Shown one piece after another: positions 37,201-49,800 of a stretch of 64,000 nt of DNA. Made by a program: the position numbers and the translations under genes. The stretch spans positions 2,108,001-2,172,000 of the forward strand of contig NC_016476.1 of NCBI RefSeq assembly GCF_000226095.1, read 5' to 3'. The notes beneath the pieces were generated by a model that ran no database searches, was not told the DNA's origin, and saw only the letters and a program-made list of their open reading frames with translations. Source of the DNA: Thermothelomyces thermophilus ATCC 42464 (Eukaryota > Ascomycota > Sordariomycetes > Sordariales > Chaetomiaceae). The stretch's first letter is position 1, and every line of letters starts with the position of its first letter.

Positions 37201-40200
37201 TATACGTATATAGCGCGTCTAATACTACTTTTATATACTTCTAGTATTTATCTATTGTCTTAGAGAAGATAAGTATATTGTTAAGATAACATACTACAAA
37301 TTTGTCGAGAAAGGGTTAAATAGCTTGATTAATCAAGGCTTAGAACGTTGCTAGCGCGTTTATAAGTCCGAATAGCATGACGAGGTACTTATAATAGCTA
37401 TAGGGTATCCTAAAGGCCGTTTTCTACTCGTTACCTTCTTTGATCTATATATAGTTATAGGCCGATAGCAAGTCAAGACGCGTAAAATATCAGGCTCTTA
37501 CTAACTAATCTCAGAGCTATAAGATTAGCGGTAATAGGTATCGATTCTTTATAGTCTATTCGTTAAGTTACTAATAGTTAATATATAATCGTAGCTTTCT
37601 ATCTTTCTTAGGCACAAATAGGATTAAGTAGCCTGCTAGTAATGTCAACAGGTAGATATATCCTCTTCGAAGGTTCTCCTCCAAATATTACTTAAGTTCT
37701 TCGTTCTATATCCAGCTTATATAGTAAATCTTAAAGAACTTTAGTTATACTCCTTCCTTAAGCTTAATCTCGTAATCCTATAAGCCGTGTTCTAGTAGTC
37801 CTTCTAGATGTTTCGGTTCGAATACTAGGTATCCTTCGTATTCCTTTAGTACTTCCCTAGTCTTGTCTCGTCTCTCGGTTTTCTAATAGTATACGAACTT
37901 GGTTCTATCTATAGCAATACTAGCGATTTCTCCTATCTTAACCTACTACTCTAATTATAGTGCTCCGCATTTGTCAACAGAGAGAACAGCTATCGGCGGT
38001 TTAGCTCGTTCCTCCTATCGTAATATTGGTGTTATTATACTACTTCTTCTAGAGTCTATAGTGGTCTGCCTACCACTGTCTATCTCTTACGGTAGATCTA
38101 TAGAATATACCTTCCCCTAAGCATTGTCTGCTTATAATCCTTATATACTCCCTATCTTACTAGTCAAATATAACTCTATTTAAGGTTATAAGTAGCTACT
38201 ATTCTTCTAGCTAATGTCTAGGTTATAATCTTCATACTATAGTAACCCTAATATTATATCTTTATCGTTACCTATATCCATAATACTAAATATAACTACT
38301 ATAGTCTTCCTTACTATAGTAATATTAATCGGTTTAGTCTCCCTATATACCTATTATATTAGAAATAGCCCTTTAACTATACTATACTTTTGCTTTATTC
38401 TCTAGGGTATCTATAACTAATTTATAAGCGTCGGTAAAATCAGGTTCATCTCTACTCTACTATCCATTAGTACGAGCATTTCGTACTATTTCTATTATAC
38501 TATTATCTATGGTCGCTTGTCTTACCGCCGTCGTCTAAAGATTATAGCGATTTCCTATGTTTCTACTAAGAGGTCTCGATATAGTAGTCTCTTATACTAG
38601 TTCCTCCTATATTACACTACTACCTACTATTACACGGGCGTTAATGGTTTCCAGGCCCCTCGAAGGGCCCTGACCCGTTTCCTAGGTTAGTACTAACCTC
38701 TTTAGTTATTCGGCTAATAGTAGCTTTGTCAATCGTACTTATTTCTATAAGCTATTAAGTGCTTACGGCTTTCTACTATTAAGTCTGTTCTGCTTCTCGT
38801 TATATATACTATAGCTTTATCTAAAGCTCCCGAATTCGCGATTTCTTTTCGTCTGCGTAATAGAGGCAGTCGTTACTCTAGCACGAGTCCTATATATCTT
38901 GTCCTATTCCGTAGTGCCTAGGCCAGGCTCGTTTTAGAACTATCGTAATGCCTTCTAGATCGTAGGCTTCGATCTTCTAGAGCAATTCGGCCGCTCTATT
39001 TCCTATATTATAGACCTATTCTATAGGGTATAGGCTTCTGTCCTTATCTCCTTATTAGGTCGGCTAGTAATTGTTTTCGAATTTGTCGTAGAAGTAATAT
39101 CGGCATTTATATGCTATATACTAGAACTTGGGCACTTGTATATATACCTTGTATCGAGAGTATAGTTATATAGCGTCGCTTAGGAGGTATTAGAATTCTT
39201 TCCCGAATCCTTCCCACTATATATAGACTATAGGTACTCTAATGCTAAAGTAAGAGTGTTTCTTTTAGTAGCTTTTCTATATATGCTTGTCTTTTCCGTA
39301 GTTCGTATATATAAACTAGTATTCTAAGTTCTATATATCGTTACTAAGTTACTAGTCGTTAAGGTACTTGGTATAGCTATTAGGCCTATTATATATTATA
39401 GGCTATTCTCCTTTAATAGTTTCTATAATATATTAGAGTTCCTTCGTTTCGTCCCTTATCTTATCGCTTTGCTAGGCAAGTCGAATCAAGCGTCTATCCC
39501 ATTCATATAGTTTTGTATTAAGCTAGAAAACTTTATTATAGTACTATTTAATTCGTTCCTGGAGGAATAGAACATTAGGTCTAGGTCTTTCGATTCTTTA
39601 GGTATCGATTGTCTACGATCTATCCTGCCTCTATATAACTATAAAACCCTACTACCTCAAGGCTAGGAGAATCGAAATTGGTAGTACGTATTCTCCTACT
39701 ATATCCCATTTGGCAAGACCTATCTCTAGGTCTATAGTGACTAGTTCAGAGTATAGTACTTGTTTATCTTTACTATTACCGTCGTATCTAAGACTATCTG
39801 TATTACTACCCCTATCTTCGTAGCCTATAGCTACTACTTTGATAACATCCTTAGTAGTTTCGTCGATAACCGTAATTTCCTTTCTAGGGACTGTCTTCTA
39901 CTCTTTCTTTAGGCTTCGACATTCTTGTTTATAGTGCCCTTTCTTTCTATAGTTATAGTAGGTAATATTAAACTTGTCTTTGGTCGTCTTCTTCCGGTCT
40001 TACTTCTATGCTATATCTATATCTATAGCTCTAGGGTACGTCTTATACGAGGTACTAATATACACTCGCTTTTTCTTATCGTTAGCCTTAACTATAGTTC
40101 CGTTCATTTGGCCTTATTTTTATTACTCCTATATATAGAGTCGATTATCGATTCTAATAGCCTATATAATATATTTGTCTAGAGTCTTAGGCTAATTATA

Positions 40201-40929
40201 CTTATATAGCTCGTCTTTAACCTTTTCCTTTAAGCTATTATAGAATAATTATATTAATGCCTTATTATTAAGCTAAGACTTAAATATATCCTATTTAAAC
40301 TATATAGTATAGGAGGCTACTAACTTAGTCTATTAGAGATTAGCAGGTCTTTCCTATATATAAATCTTCTTATCTTTATCGCTAAAAACCTTCTAAAGCT
40401 CTTCTTCGAAACGGTTATAAGATCAAAAGACTACCTATATAAACGTGTCTCGGTCGTCTTTATCTTCCTTAGTAAGGTAGTCATTCTATATAGGCTTAAA
40501 CTATCTAAGTACCTTACCCTCTAGTCTTATAGCTATATAGAGAACTTTGGCTTCATCGTTCGGAAACTTGTCGTTATTAAGCTAGAAGTAGGATCAGAGG
40601 TTTATTAGGAATCCTACGAGGTCTTCCTTGATTTCTCTGTATTTGCTAGGTAGTTCGATCTTAATATAGCTTACTTTAGCGGTCTCAAGTGCCTTGATTT
40701 TGGTATAGGCCTCGTTAACTAACTTCTATAAGTACTTTTTGCCGTTCTTAAGTTTCTTAATTTAGGCTTAAGTAGCCTTATCTCTCTAGTCTAACTCCTA
40801 GATCCGCTAATAGAGTTAACTAAGCTAAGCAAGCAGCTGTTCGGCTATAACGTTAGTAGCTATGTCGATATCGAGGTCAAAGTCACCTCTGTTCTAAACT
40901 ATAATAGAATAAAGGGAGTAATAGCAACG
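34276..40929 (-). pseudogene. Degenerate gag-pol of chromovirus C
   Basis: Same gene order as copy A, read from high to low coordinates: gag knuckle about 39965-39911, RT about 37310-37265, integrase C-terminus 35566-35333, chromodomain remnant about 35110-34990. Stops are frequent and catalytic residues are lost. Confidence 0.82.
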
Positions 40930-41347
40930 TATGACAAACCTAACTTAGATTTCTTCTAAAAGGGTTTAGACAAAGGTGGTTTGAGCGGGACAAGCGGGCA
41001 GGTTGTCTAAGGGATTTGGTAAAGCTAAAGGGTTTATAATAATACTAGAGTTATCTCTTATAGTAGTTAGCGATGCTTGGTATAAGTACTGTAATTGTAG
41101 GTTACTATTATTGGTAAACTCTTAGAGTCTACCTAATAAGTGACTATCTATATATATATATAATCCTAGTGATTACTCCTAATTACGGTGATTATAAGTG
41201 ATTATATGGTGGTAATTACCCTGATCGCTAGTAAGCGTAGTGATTACTATGCTTCCTATATTGTAATTAGTCCTTTTGTTCCTTTGGCTTGATTAGCCCG
41301 TTTGTGCCGGTGGTCTAGGCGGCATCTGTATATATATTTCCGTAACA
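40930..41347 (-). repeat. 5' LTR of chromovirus C
   Basis: 418 bp; the primer-binding site lies directly inside at about 40914-40929. Confidence 0.88.
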
Positions 41348-41352
41348 AGTAC

Positions 41353-42500
41353 TAGCGAAGCCGAACTATAGTCCTTAGGATACGGTAGCAAGCTACTCTA
41401 TAAGAGAGCATTTTATATTCCTATAGAAGAAACTATAAGGTAAGAAATCCTCTAGTTATATTATAATAATGCTAGAGCCGGGCACTTTAGCCCTAAAAGA
41501 ACTAGTGAACTTATTTAGGGAAAGTTTAACTAGTAAGGCCTAGTAAGAGACGTTAGGCATTAGTACTAAACCTGCTATATCTACTAGACAAATAAACTAA
41601 GACGGTATTAAGATTATAGTAGCTTAGAATCCTTACCGATCTCTAACTAACCCTAGTAAGAGATTAATATAGATATGATCGTAGGTTTTCCTATAGTAAA
41701 TTTCTAAATAAAAGAGAAGAATATAGTACTTGTAGTTATAGACTACCATATTAAGATAAACCGATTCTTTACTATGAATTTAGATATTATAAGTCAGCGG
41801 CTTACTAAGCTAATTTATAAGGAGATTAAACTTAAATATGGTGTATTAGAGGGCTATATAAGTAATTATAGCTCTATATTTACTTTATAATTCTAGGTAG
41901 ACCTCTGCTACCTAAACTACGTTAATAGAAGGCTTTCTATAGCATTTTACCTCTAAACCGATAGCCAAACCAAGCGAAGCAACCAAACACTTATATAATA
42001 CCTCTACTATTTTACTATAGTAAACCCTATAATTTAGGTACGAATCTTCCTAGAAGTAAAGTTCGTATATAATAACGCTATTAATATAACTACTAGGCTA
42101 CCCCCTTTTTAAGTATTAATAGGCTACGACCTTACAATTTCATCACAAATTAGGGACAATTCGCTAAAAGGGAGGTACCACCCTAACGTAGTAGAATAAA
42201 TTAGAAAATTACAAGTACTACGAAAATAACTAGAAGTATACTAGAAGGAAGCTATCTAAGATTACAAAATTTATTATAACCGAAAATATTAGAAAAGGGT
42301 ATTTAGGAGAGGCGATTTCGTCCTACTCTTGACCTAGAATCTCAAGCTAAAGAAAAAAATTAACCTCTAAATTTATTAGCCTATTTTAGGTACTCGACCT
42401 AGTCGGTTCGTTAGTATATTAGCTAGTATTGCCTATATAGTACACCCGGCTATATAATATCTTCCCTATTTCCCTGCTTAAACCTTAGCACCTATGTAGT
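41353..42500 (+). pseudogene. Element F integrase remnant
   Basis: The zinc-binding N-terminus reads Y-Y-N-N-A-R-A-G-H-F-S-P-K-R-T with a downstream C-Y-I-Y, a mutated HHCC domain. The catalytic core follows with I-D-M-I-V-G-F-P (near 41665-41690), F-T-M-N-L-D-I, and Q-T-D-S-Q-T-K-R-S-N-Q-T-L. A G-D-F-V-L-L block near 42310 marks the C-terminal domain. It continues the polypeptide cut by copy C at 33857. Confidence 0.82.
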
Positions 42501-44367
42501 CAAAGCGAGGCAGAATAAATGCCGATGCCGGAACTCGAGGACGATAAAGAATAGGAGGTTAAGGAAGTTTTGGTAGAGTAGACCGACAGTAGGACCTGTT
42601 AGTTCCTAGTGAAGTAGAAGGGATGGCCCTCTAAATTTAACTAGTAGGTAGACGAAGAAGACATCGCTAATATATAGAGTAAAGTACGCAAGTTTAGGAA
42701 GCGTGCTATGACTACGGAGCGCCTACGACATGATGCGGAAAAGCACGAGAAGAGGCTAGGAAGAGGGCGCCTACGGAAAACGCCTAGATATATATCCTAA
42801 GGAAAAGTACGCTAGGTAGGGTAGCGTGTTACTATAGTAATACGCCCTAAGACTACGATCGAAATACTATAGAAAAGGCCTAGAGAAGGGCGCCCTAGGA
42901 GGGGCCCTAAGTTATATTATAGAGAACTATATTTCAAATTAATATTACATTAAAACTATAATAAAGAAGGCCTTACTAAAATTAGTAGAAAAACATTTGT
43001 ATTGTAGTACTATAAACCGGTGGAGCGAATCTATAATACCGATTTAGGGCCGAAAGGGTATCTACTCCATATAATCAAAAAAAAAATGAAAATAAGATAA
43101 AATTTCACTACCCTAAAGACCCTGCTAAAAGCTATTATAGGAGATAAACTCTAAGTCCGCTACGTATTTACCTAAAAATCGGGCTGCCTCGCCTTTACTA
43201 CCTAGGGCTCCTATTATAAGTATACCTAGTTTAGTAATAAACTTATACTTGGCTATCTGCTAAGCGATATAACTCTCGTTAATAGGCTCTAGACAAGGTA
43301 GTAGCAAATGCCGCTAGATTACAAGGTTATATAGCACCTATATTATATTAGTAAATAATTAGGTAAATCGAAACACGACCGAACCTACCGTACTAGTGCT
43401 AAACTTAGGCTATAGGTTAGTAGCTACGATCGTATACTTACGATCGGTTATAAACTTATTATATATTAGCTATTACTTTTATAAATATATTAGTATCTAT
43501 ACCAAATCGTAAGTGAAAATAAATAGGTTCCTATAAAAGTAATCTTCTTACTACCGTTATTAATAAGGCCTATATTAGACTAGTAGTATTTCTTAACTAC
43601 CTTAAAAGTAATAACCGTATCGTTTATAAGTATAGTAATATAGTAGCGACGGCGCTTACTAAGTATAAGCAAGTCCTTAGAATCGGCCGTATCCGGCTTT
43701 AGGGCCGAAACAACCTTATAGGTAGACCAAATAATAATTATAAGGTCAACTATATCACCAGTTATAGCACTAGTAGCCTAAATAGTCATCAATACCTAAG
43801 GAATCGCTCCCGAAACGTATACTTACTAGGAGGTAGCTCGTCTAATGGCCCTAATAGCACTAAAAACACTTGAACAAGCTAGTAGTAGGAAATGTACACT
43901 AAACGTCAAGGGGAACCTCATCGTTTACCTTAACATCTTTAATAGCATTATATAAGCACCGTATATATAGTAGCAAGTCGGCCATACTAAGCTACTAAAT
44001 CTCTATAATATTACTATAGACGTAAGAATAAAGATTTGAAAATTGAAAATTTGAATTATAGGCGGCCGAAGAGCGAACGATATAAGGAAGATAAGGTTAA
44101 AGATTAAAGGGAATTCGAGAGCGAAAAGCGGCCCTCTAAGAAAGTCAAATATTATTTCTGTCGCCGTAGTAGAGACCTTCCTAACGCTATAGTAACTACC
44201 TAATATATTCATAATAAAGCGAATCTTTAGATAAAAATACTCGAATAATAACTATAATAATAGCAATACATATACGAAAATAAAGGTGCCTAGCACCTAC
44301 CTATTCTACATATAATCGTAAATAAAGCCGTAATAATAAAGCGCCGAAACAATAGCAATCTACCACC
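42501..44367 (+). other. Element F 3' internal region, partly unexplained
   Basis: The first part (about 42500-42920) reads as a basic Arg/Lys/Glu-rich C-terminal extension of Pol (for example R-K-F-R-K-R-A-M-T-T-E-R-L-R-H-D-A-E-K-H). The remaining 1.4 kb has no recognised coding signal on either strand. It includes a stretch with retained G+C near 44060-44110. It ends with CCACC, the target duplication of copy E. Confidence 0.5.
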
Positions 44368-44795
44368 TATAACGAACCTAACTCAGACTTCTTCTAAAAG
44401 GGTTCAGACAAAGGTAGGTAAAGCAGGACAAGCGCGTAGGTTGTCTAAGGGATTTAGTAAAGCCAAAGGGTTTATAACAACACTAGAGTTATCTCTCACA
44501 GTAGTTAACGATGCTTAGTATAAGTACCATAATTATAGGTTACTATTACTAGTAAACTCTCAGAGTCTACCGTAACGAGTAACTATCTACATGTATATAT
44601 AATCCTAGGATTACTAGTAGTCGTGGTGATCCTCTATACTAGCTTACCTAGCTTATGTCGTAAGCTAGTGATCCTCTGCTAGGATCATTTCTTACTAAGT
44701 GTGATCCTGTCTTGATTAGTCCATTATTTCTTTGGCTTGATTAGCCTGTTTGTGCTAGTAGCTTAGGCGGTATCTATATATATATTTCTGTGATA
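44368..44795 (-). repeat. 3' LTR of chromovirus E
   Basis: 428 bp, pairing with 58772-59199. Confidence 0.88.
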
Positions 44796-46457
44796 TAATA
44801 CCTTCCTTCTAAGGCTTTTGACCTGAAAGCCCTCTTTAGGTTATTTTAAATAGCGTTAACATTCTTTTCTATATATACCTCGTAATTTTTCCCCTTTTCT
44901 ATACTACTAGTAGCTAACAAAATGGTAGATTATATTCCTAAGCGCCGATCTTCGAAATCCTAACAGCGCGCCGCGCTTGCTTCTTTCATTAATTCTTCTA
45001 GCGTGGACGTTATACTATATTTATAGTATTTTAAGCAGAACTTGGCTTGTCGTATGGCGTTAGGCTCTTCTTGCTATAGCAAGTACGTATGTTAGGGTCG
45101 TTCTTACGATAGTTCCGACGTAGCGTCTGCTTATTTGTAATAGTCCTAAGGTGCTAACGTCCCGTTTGACTAGTCTTCTTTAGGCCTAGATTTGTCAGAG
45201 GCCGACTTAGCCGTTTTGTCCGAGCTAGTGCCTATAGTCAATCTGGGTTCTGCTAGTGGAACTGTTTTAGTTTCTTAGGGCAGTTTAAGTTCTTAACTAG
45301 TTCCTATAAGTTGTTCTCTGGTCTAAAATCAAGCCATTTAACCAGATACTACAGTTCCCTATTAATAATATATAAATCTAGAATTTCTTCGACGTTCTAT
45401 TCTTCTTCCTTATCTTCTGCTTCGATATATATAGCAACTTTAGCGTTTTTCGGTACTAGTTTAAAAAGCGAAATATAAAAAACATCCGTCTGTAGTTATA
45501 TAGATGACGGTAATAATAGTCGGTAGTTAGATATTGAAATTCGTTCTTTAATAACGAAAGGTCCGACCTTTTTAAAGTCTAGCTTTGTACTTAATTATTT
45601 AGTTTATAGGTTTTGTATAATTAAGTAGACTTTGTCTCCCCTCTCTAGGCAAGGTCCCTCGAGCCTGTATTTGTCGTAGTAATTTTTTATTCTGGTCCTA
45701 ACAAACTCGAGTTCCTTTTTAAGCTTCTTATATAGTGCGTATATTTGTTCTACTTTGATTACTGCTCTCGGCACTATGACCTCTAGTCCTTGCCTAAGGT
45801 CTGCTTTATATCTGTAGTTTGCGAAGAATGGTGTGACTTTAGTCGTTTCCATTAGCGTTATATTGTAAGCAAGTTATACTATTAGCAATAGTATAACCTA
45901 GTTATCTTGCTAGTAGTTAACGTAAGAGTAGAGGTATTGCTTAATAACTTAGTTTAGTCGCTCCGTTTGTCTATTAGTCTATAGGTAATATGCTGTTAAT
46001 AGCTTACTATTAACGTCTAATTGTTATATTAATGCTTACTAGAACTTCGATACGAACTTGGTATCTCTATTAGTAATCTATTCTTATAGCTAAGCATATA
46101 TTAATATAACTTGCTAATAGATTACGTCTATTAGCTATTTAGCTATCTAGGACTCCTTATAGAGAAAGAAGTATACCTATTTAGTCAGGCGATCTACTAT
46201 AGTAAGAATACTATTATAGGTTACTCCTATAGCTATATCCTTAGATTCTAGTAGCTTTATAATAAAGTCTATCGTAATTAAGCTCTATAGTTTGTTAGCT
46301 ATTAGCAGTGGCTAAAGTAGCCTATATAGCTTGTATCGTGCTATTTTACTTCGGTTATAGATGTCGTAGTTCTATACGACTTCCTTAACTTATACCGTTA
46401 ACTATAGAAAGTTATAGTGTTTCTTAACTTATACGATAGTCTTTATAACTCCTTCAT
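44796..46457 (-). pseudogene. Chromovirus E pol 3' part (integrase and chromodomain remnant)
   Basis: Holds the chromodomain remnant (about 45270-45400), the integrase C-terminal domain (45604-45852) and the integrase core up to the insertion point of copy D. Its last bases TTCAT are the left target duplication of D. Confidence 0.8.
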
Positions 46458-46885
46458 TGTCATGGAAATATGTATATAGGATGCCGCTAGAGCCGCCTCT
46501 CTAATAGGCCAATAGGACAGTAGGAATGATAGGCTAATTAGGATAGGATCACACTTAGCAAGAAATAATCCTAACAGAGGATCACTAGCTCACGATATAA
46601 GCTAGGTAAACTAGTACAAAAGATCACCACAACTATTAGTAATCCTAGGATTATATATATATATAAATAGTCACTTATTATAGTAGACTCTAGGAGTTTA
46701 CTAGTAATAGCAACCTACAATTATAGTACTTATACCAAGTATCGCTAACTACTATAAGAGATAACTCTAGTATTATTATAAACTCTTTAGCTTTACTAAA
46801 TCCCTCAGACGACCTATACACTTATCCTGCTTAATTTACCTCTGTCTAAACCCTTTTAGAAGGAGTCTAAGTTAGGTTCGTCATA
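46458..46885 (+). repeat. 5' LTR of chromovirus D
   Basis: 428 bp, starting TGTCATGGAAAT and ending TCATA. Confidence 0.92.
46703..46714 (+). promoter_or_regulatory. LTR segment complementary to the primer-binding site (putative RNA 5' end)
   Basis: AGTAATAGCAAC here (AGTGATAGCAAC in the 3' LTR at 53833-53844) lies about 246 bases into the LTR, some 50 bases downstream of a TATATATA run. It is the reverse complement of the primer-binding site consensus GTTGCTATCACT. In Tf1-type elements such a segment begins the transcript and folds back to prime reverse transcription. Confidence 0.6.
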
Positions 46886-49800
46886 CGTTATTATCACTCC
46901 CTTTGTTCTATTATAGCTCAAAACGGAGGTGATTTTGACCTCGATATCGATATAGCTACTAACGTTATAGCCAAATAGTTACTTGCCTAGCTTGGTTAAC
47001 TTTAGCAGCAGATCTAGGAGTTAGACTAGAGAGACAAGGTTACTTAAGCTCGGATTAAGGAACTCGAGAACAGCGAAAAGCACTTGTAGAAGCTAGTTAA
47101 CAAGGCCTATACCAAAATCAAGGCACTTGAGGGCGCTAAAGCAAGCTATATTAAGATCGAACTACCTAGCAAATATAGAGGAACTAAGGAGGATCTTGTA
47201 GGATTTCTAACGAACCTCTGATCTTACTTCCGGCTTAATGACGATAAGTTTCTAGACGATAAAGCTAAAGTCCTCTATATAGTTATAAGACTAGAGGGCA
47301 AGGTACTTAGATGGTTCGAGCCTATATAGAATGACTATCTTACTAAGGAAGATAAAGATAACTAAGATATATTTATATAGGTAGTCTTTCGATCCTATGA
47401 CCGGTTTGAAGAAGAGCTTTAGAAGGTTTTTAGTGACAAAGACGAGAAGATTTATATATAAGAAAGACTTACTAATCTCTAATAGACTAAGTTAGTAGCC
47501 TCCTATACTATATAGTTTAGATAGGATATACTTAAGTCTTAGCTTAACGATGAGGCATTAATATAACTATTTTATAATGGCTTAAAGGAAAAGGTTAAAG
47601 ACAAGCTATATAAGTACGATTGGCCTAAGACCCTAGATAAATATATTATATAGGCCATTAGAATTGATAATCGACTTTATATATAAGAGTAGTGGAAACG
47701 AGGTTAGATAAACGGAACCGTAGTTAAGGCTAATAATAAGAAAAAACAAGTATACGTTAGTACCTCGTATAGGACGTATCCTAAAGCTATAGATATAGAC
47801 GTAGTATAGAAGTAAGATAAGAAGAAGACGACTAAAGATAAGTCTAATGTTACCTACTATAACTATAGAAAGAAAGGATACTATAAATAAGAATGTTAAA
47901 ACCTAAAGAAAGACTAGAAACTAGTCCCTAGAAAGAAAATTACGGCTATTAACGAAACCGCTAAGGATGTCATCGAAGTAGCGGCTACAAGCTACGAAAA
48001 CGGGGATAGCGACACGGACAGTCTCGGACGCAATAGTAATAGTAAAGACGAACAAGTACTATACTCCGAACTGGTTACTATAGACCTAGAAACAGGTCTT
48101 GCCGAATAGGATATAGCAAGAGAATATGTACTACCAATTTTGATTCTCCTAGCCTTAAGGTAATAGGGTTTTATAGTTACCTAGAGGTAGGATAGATTAT
48201 AGATAACCGATACCTAAGGAATCGAAAGACCTAGACCTAATGTTCTATTCCTCTAGGAACAAATCGAATAGTACTATAACAAAGTTTTCCGGCTTAATAT
48301 AGAACTGCGTAAACAGGATAGACGCTTGATTTGACTTGCCTAGTAGAGCGATAAGATAAGGGACAAGATAAGGGAACTCCGACGTATCGTAGAAACTATT
48401 AAAGGGAAATAGCCTATGATATACGATAGGCTTGATAGCTATACCGAGTATTTTAATGATTAGTAACTTAGCTACGACGTATAGAACCTAGAGTACTAGT
48501 TTATATATACGAACTATAGAAAAGATAAACGTATATAGGAAAACTACTAGAAGAAATACTCTTACCTTAGCATTAGAGTACCTATAGTCTATATATAGTA
48601 GGAAAGATTTGGAAAAGAATTCTAATATCTTCTAGGTAATGTTATATAACTATACCTATAATACGAGGTATATATATAAGTGCCCTAGTTCTAGTATATG
48701 TTATATAAATGCCAATACTACTTTCATAATAAATTTAAAAATAATTACTAGCCGACCTGACAAGGAAATGAGGACAGAAGCCTCCGCCCTATAGAATAGG
48801 TCTATAATATAGGGAATAGAGCGGTCGAATTGCTCTAGAAGATCAAAGACCGCGATCTAGAAGACATTATAGTAGTACTAAAACGAGCCTAGCCTAGGTA
48901 CTACGGAATAGGACGAGATATATAGGACTCGTGTTAGAGTAACGACTACCTCTATTACGCGGACGAAAAGAAATTGCGGATCTAGGAGCTTTAGATGAAG
49001 CTATAGCATATACAATAGAAAGCAGAACGGACCTAACGGTAGGAAGCTACTAGCACTTAATGGCTTATAGAAATGAGCACGATTGACAAAGCCGCTATTA
49101 GCTAAATAACCAAAGAGGTTAGTACTAACCTAGGAAACAGGTTAGGGCCCTCCGAGGGGCCTAAAAACTATTAATGCCTGTATAGCGGCGAGTAGTAGCA
49201 TAGTATAGGAGGAACTAGTATAAGAGACTATTATATCGAGACCTCTTAGCAGAAATATAGGAAATCGCTATAATCTTTGGGCGACAGCGGCAAGATAAGC
49301 GATTATAGATAATAGCATAATGGAAATAGTACGAAATGCTTGTACTAGTAGATAGTAGAGCAGAGATGAACCTGATTTCGCTGACACTTGTAAATTAGCT
49401 ATAGATACCCTAGAGAATGAAGCGGAAGTATAGCATAGTTAAAGGGCTATTTCTGACGTAATAGGTATATAAGGAGACTAAACCGATCGATATTACTATG
49501 GTAAGGAAGACTATAGTAGTTATATTTAGTATCGTAGATATAGGTAACAATAAAGATATAATATTAGGGTTACTATAGTATAAAGATTATGACTTAGATA
49601 TTAGCTGAAAGAATAGTAGCTACCTATAACCCTAAATAGAGTTGTATTTGACTAGCAAGATAGGGAGCGTATAAGGATCATAAGCAGACGATGCTTAAGG
49701 AAAGGCATATCCTATAGATCTACCGTAAGAGACAGATAGTAGTAGGCAGACTACTATAGACTCTAGAAGAAGCGGTATAACGACATTAACGTTATAATAG

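Larger units (their letters stand above)
33858..41347 (-). mobile_element. Chromovirus copy C, full length, RIP-inactivated
   Basis: A 7,490-bp element with 418-bp LTRs (33858-34275 and 40930-41347) and target duplication AGTAC (33853-33857 and 41348-41352). Minus orientation. The RT motif near 37265-37310 reads Y-L-N-N, with both Asp lost. The gag knuckle lies near 39911-39965. The 77-codon open stretch at 35333-35566 is the integrase C-terminal part. It is in LTR subfamily I with copy A. Confidence 0.92.
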
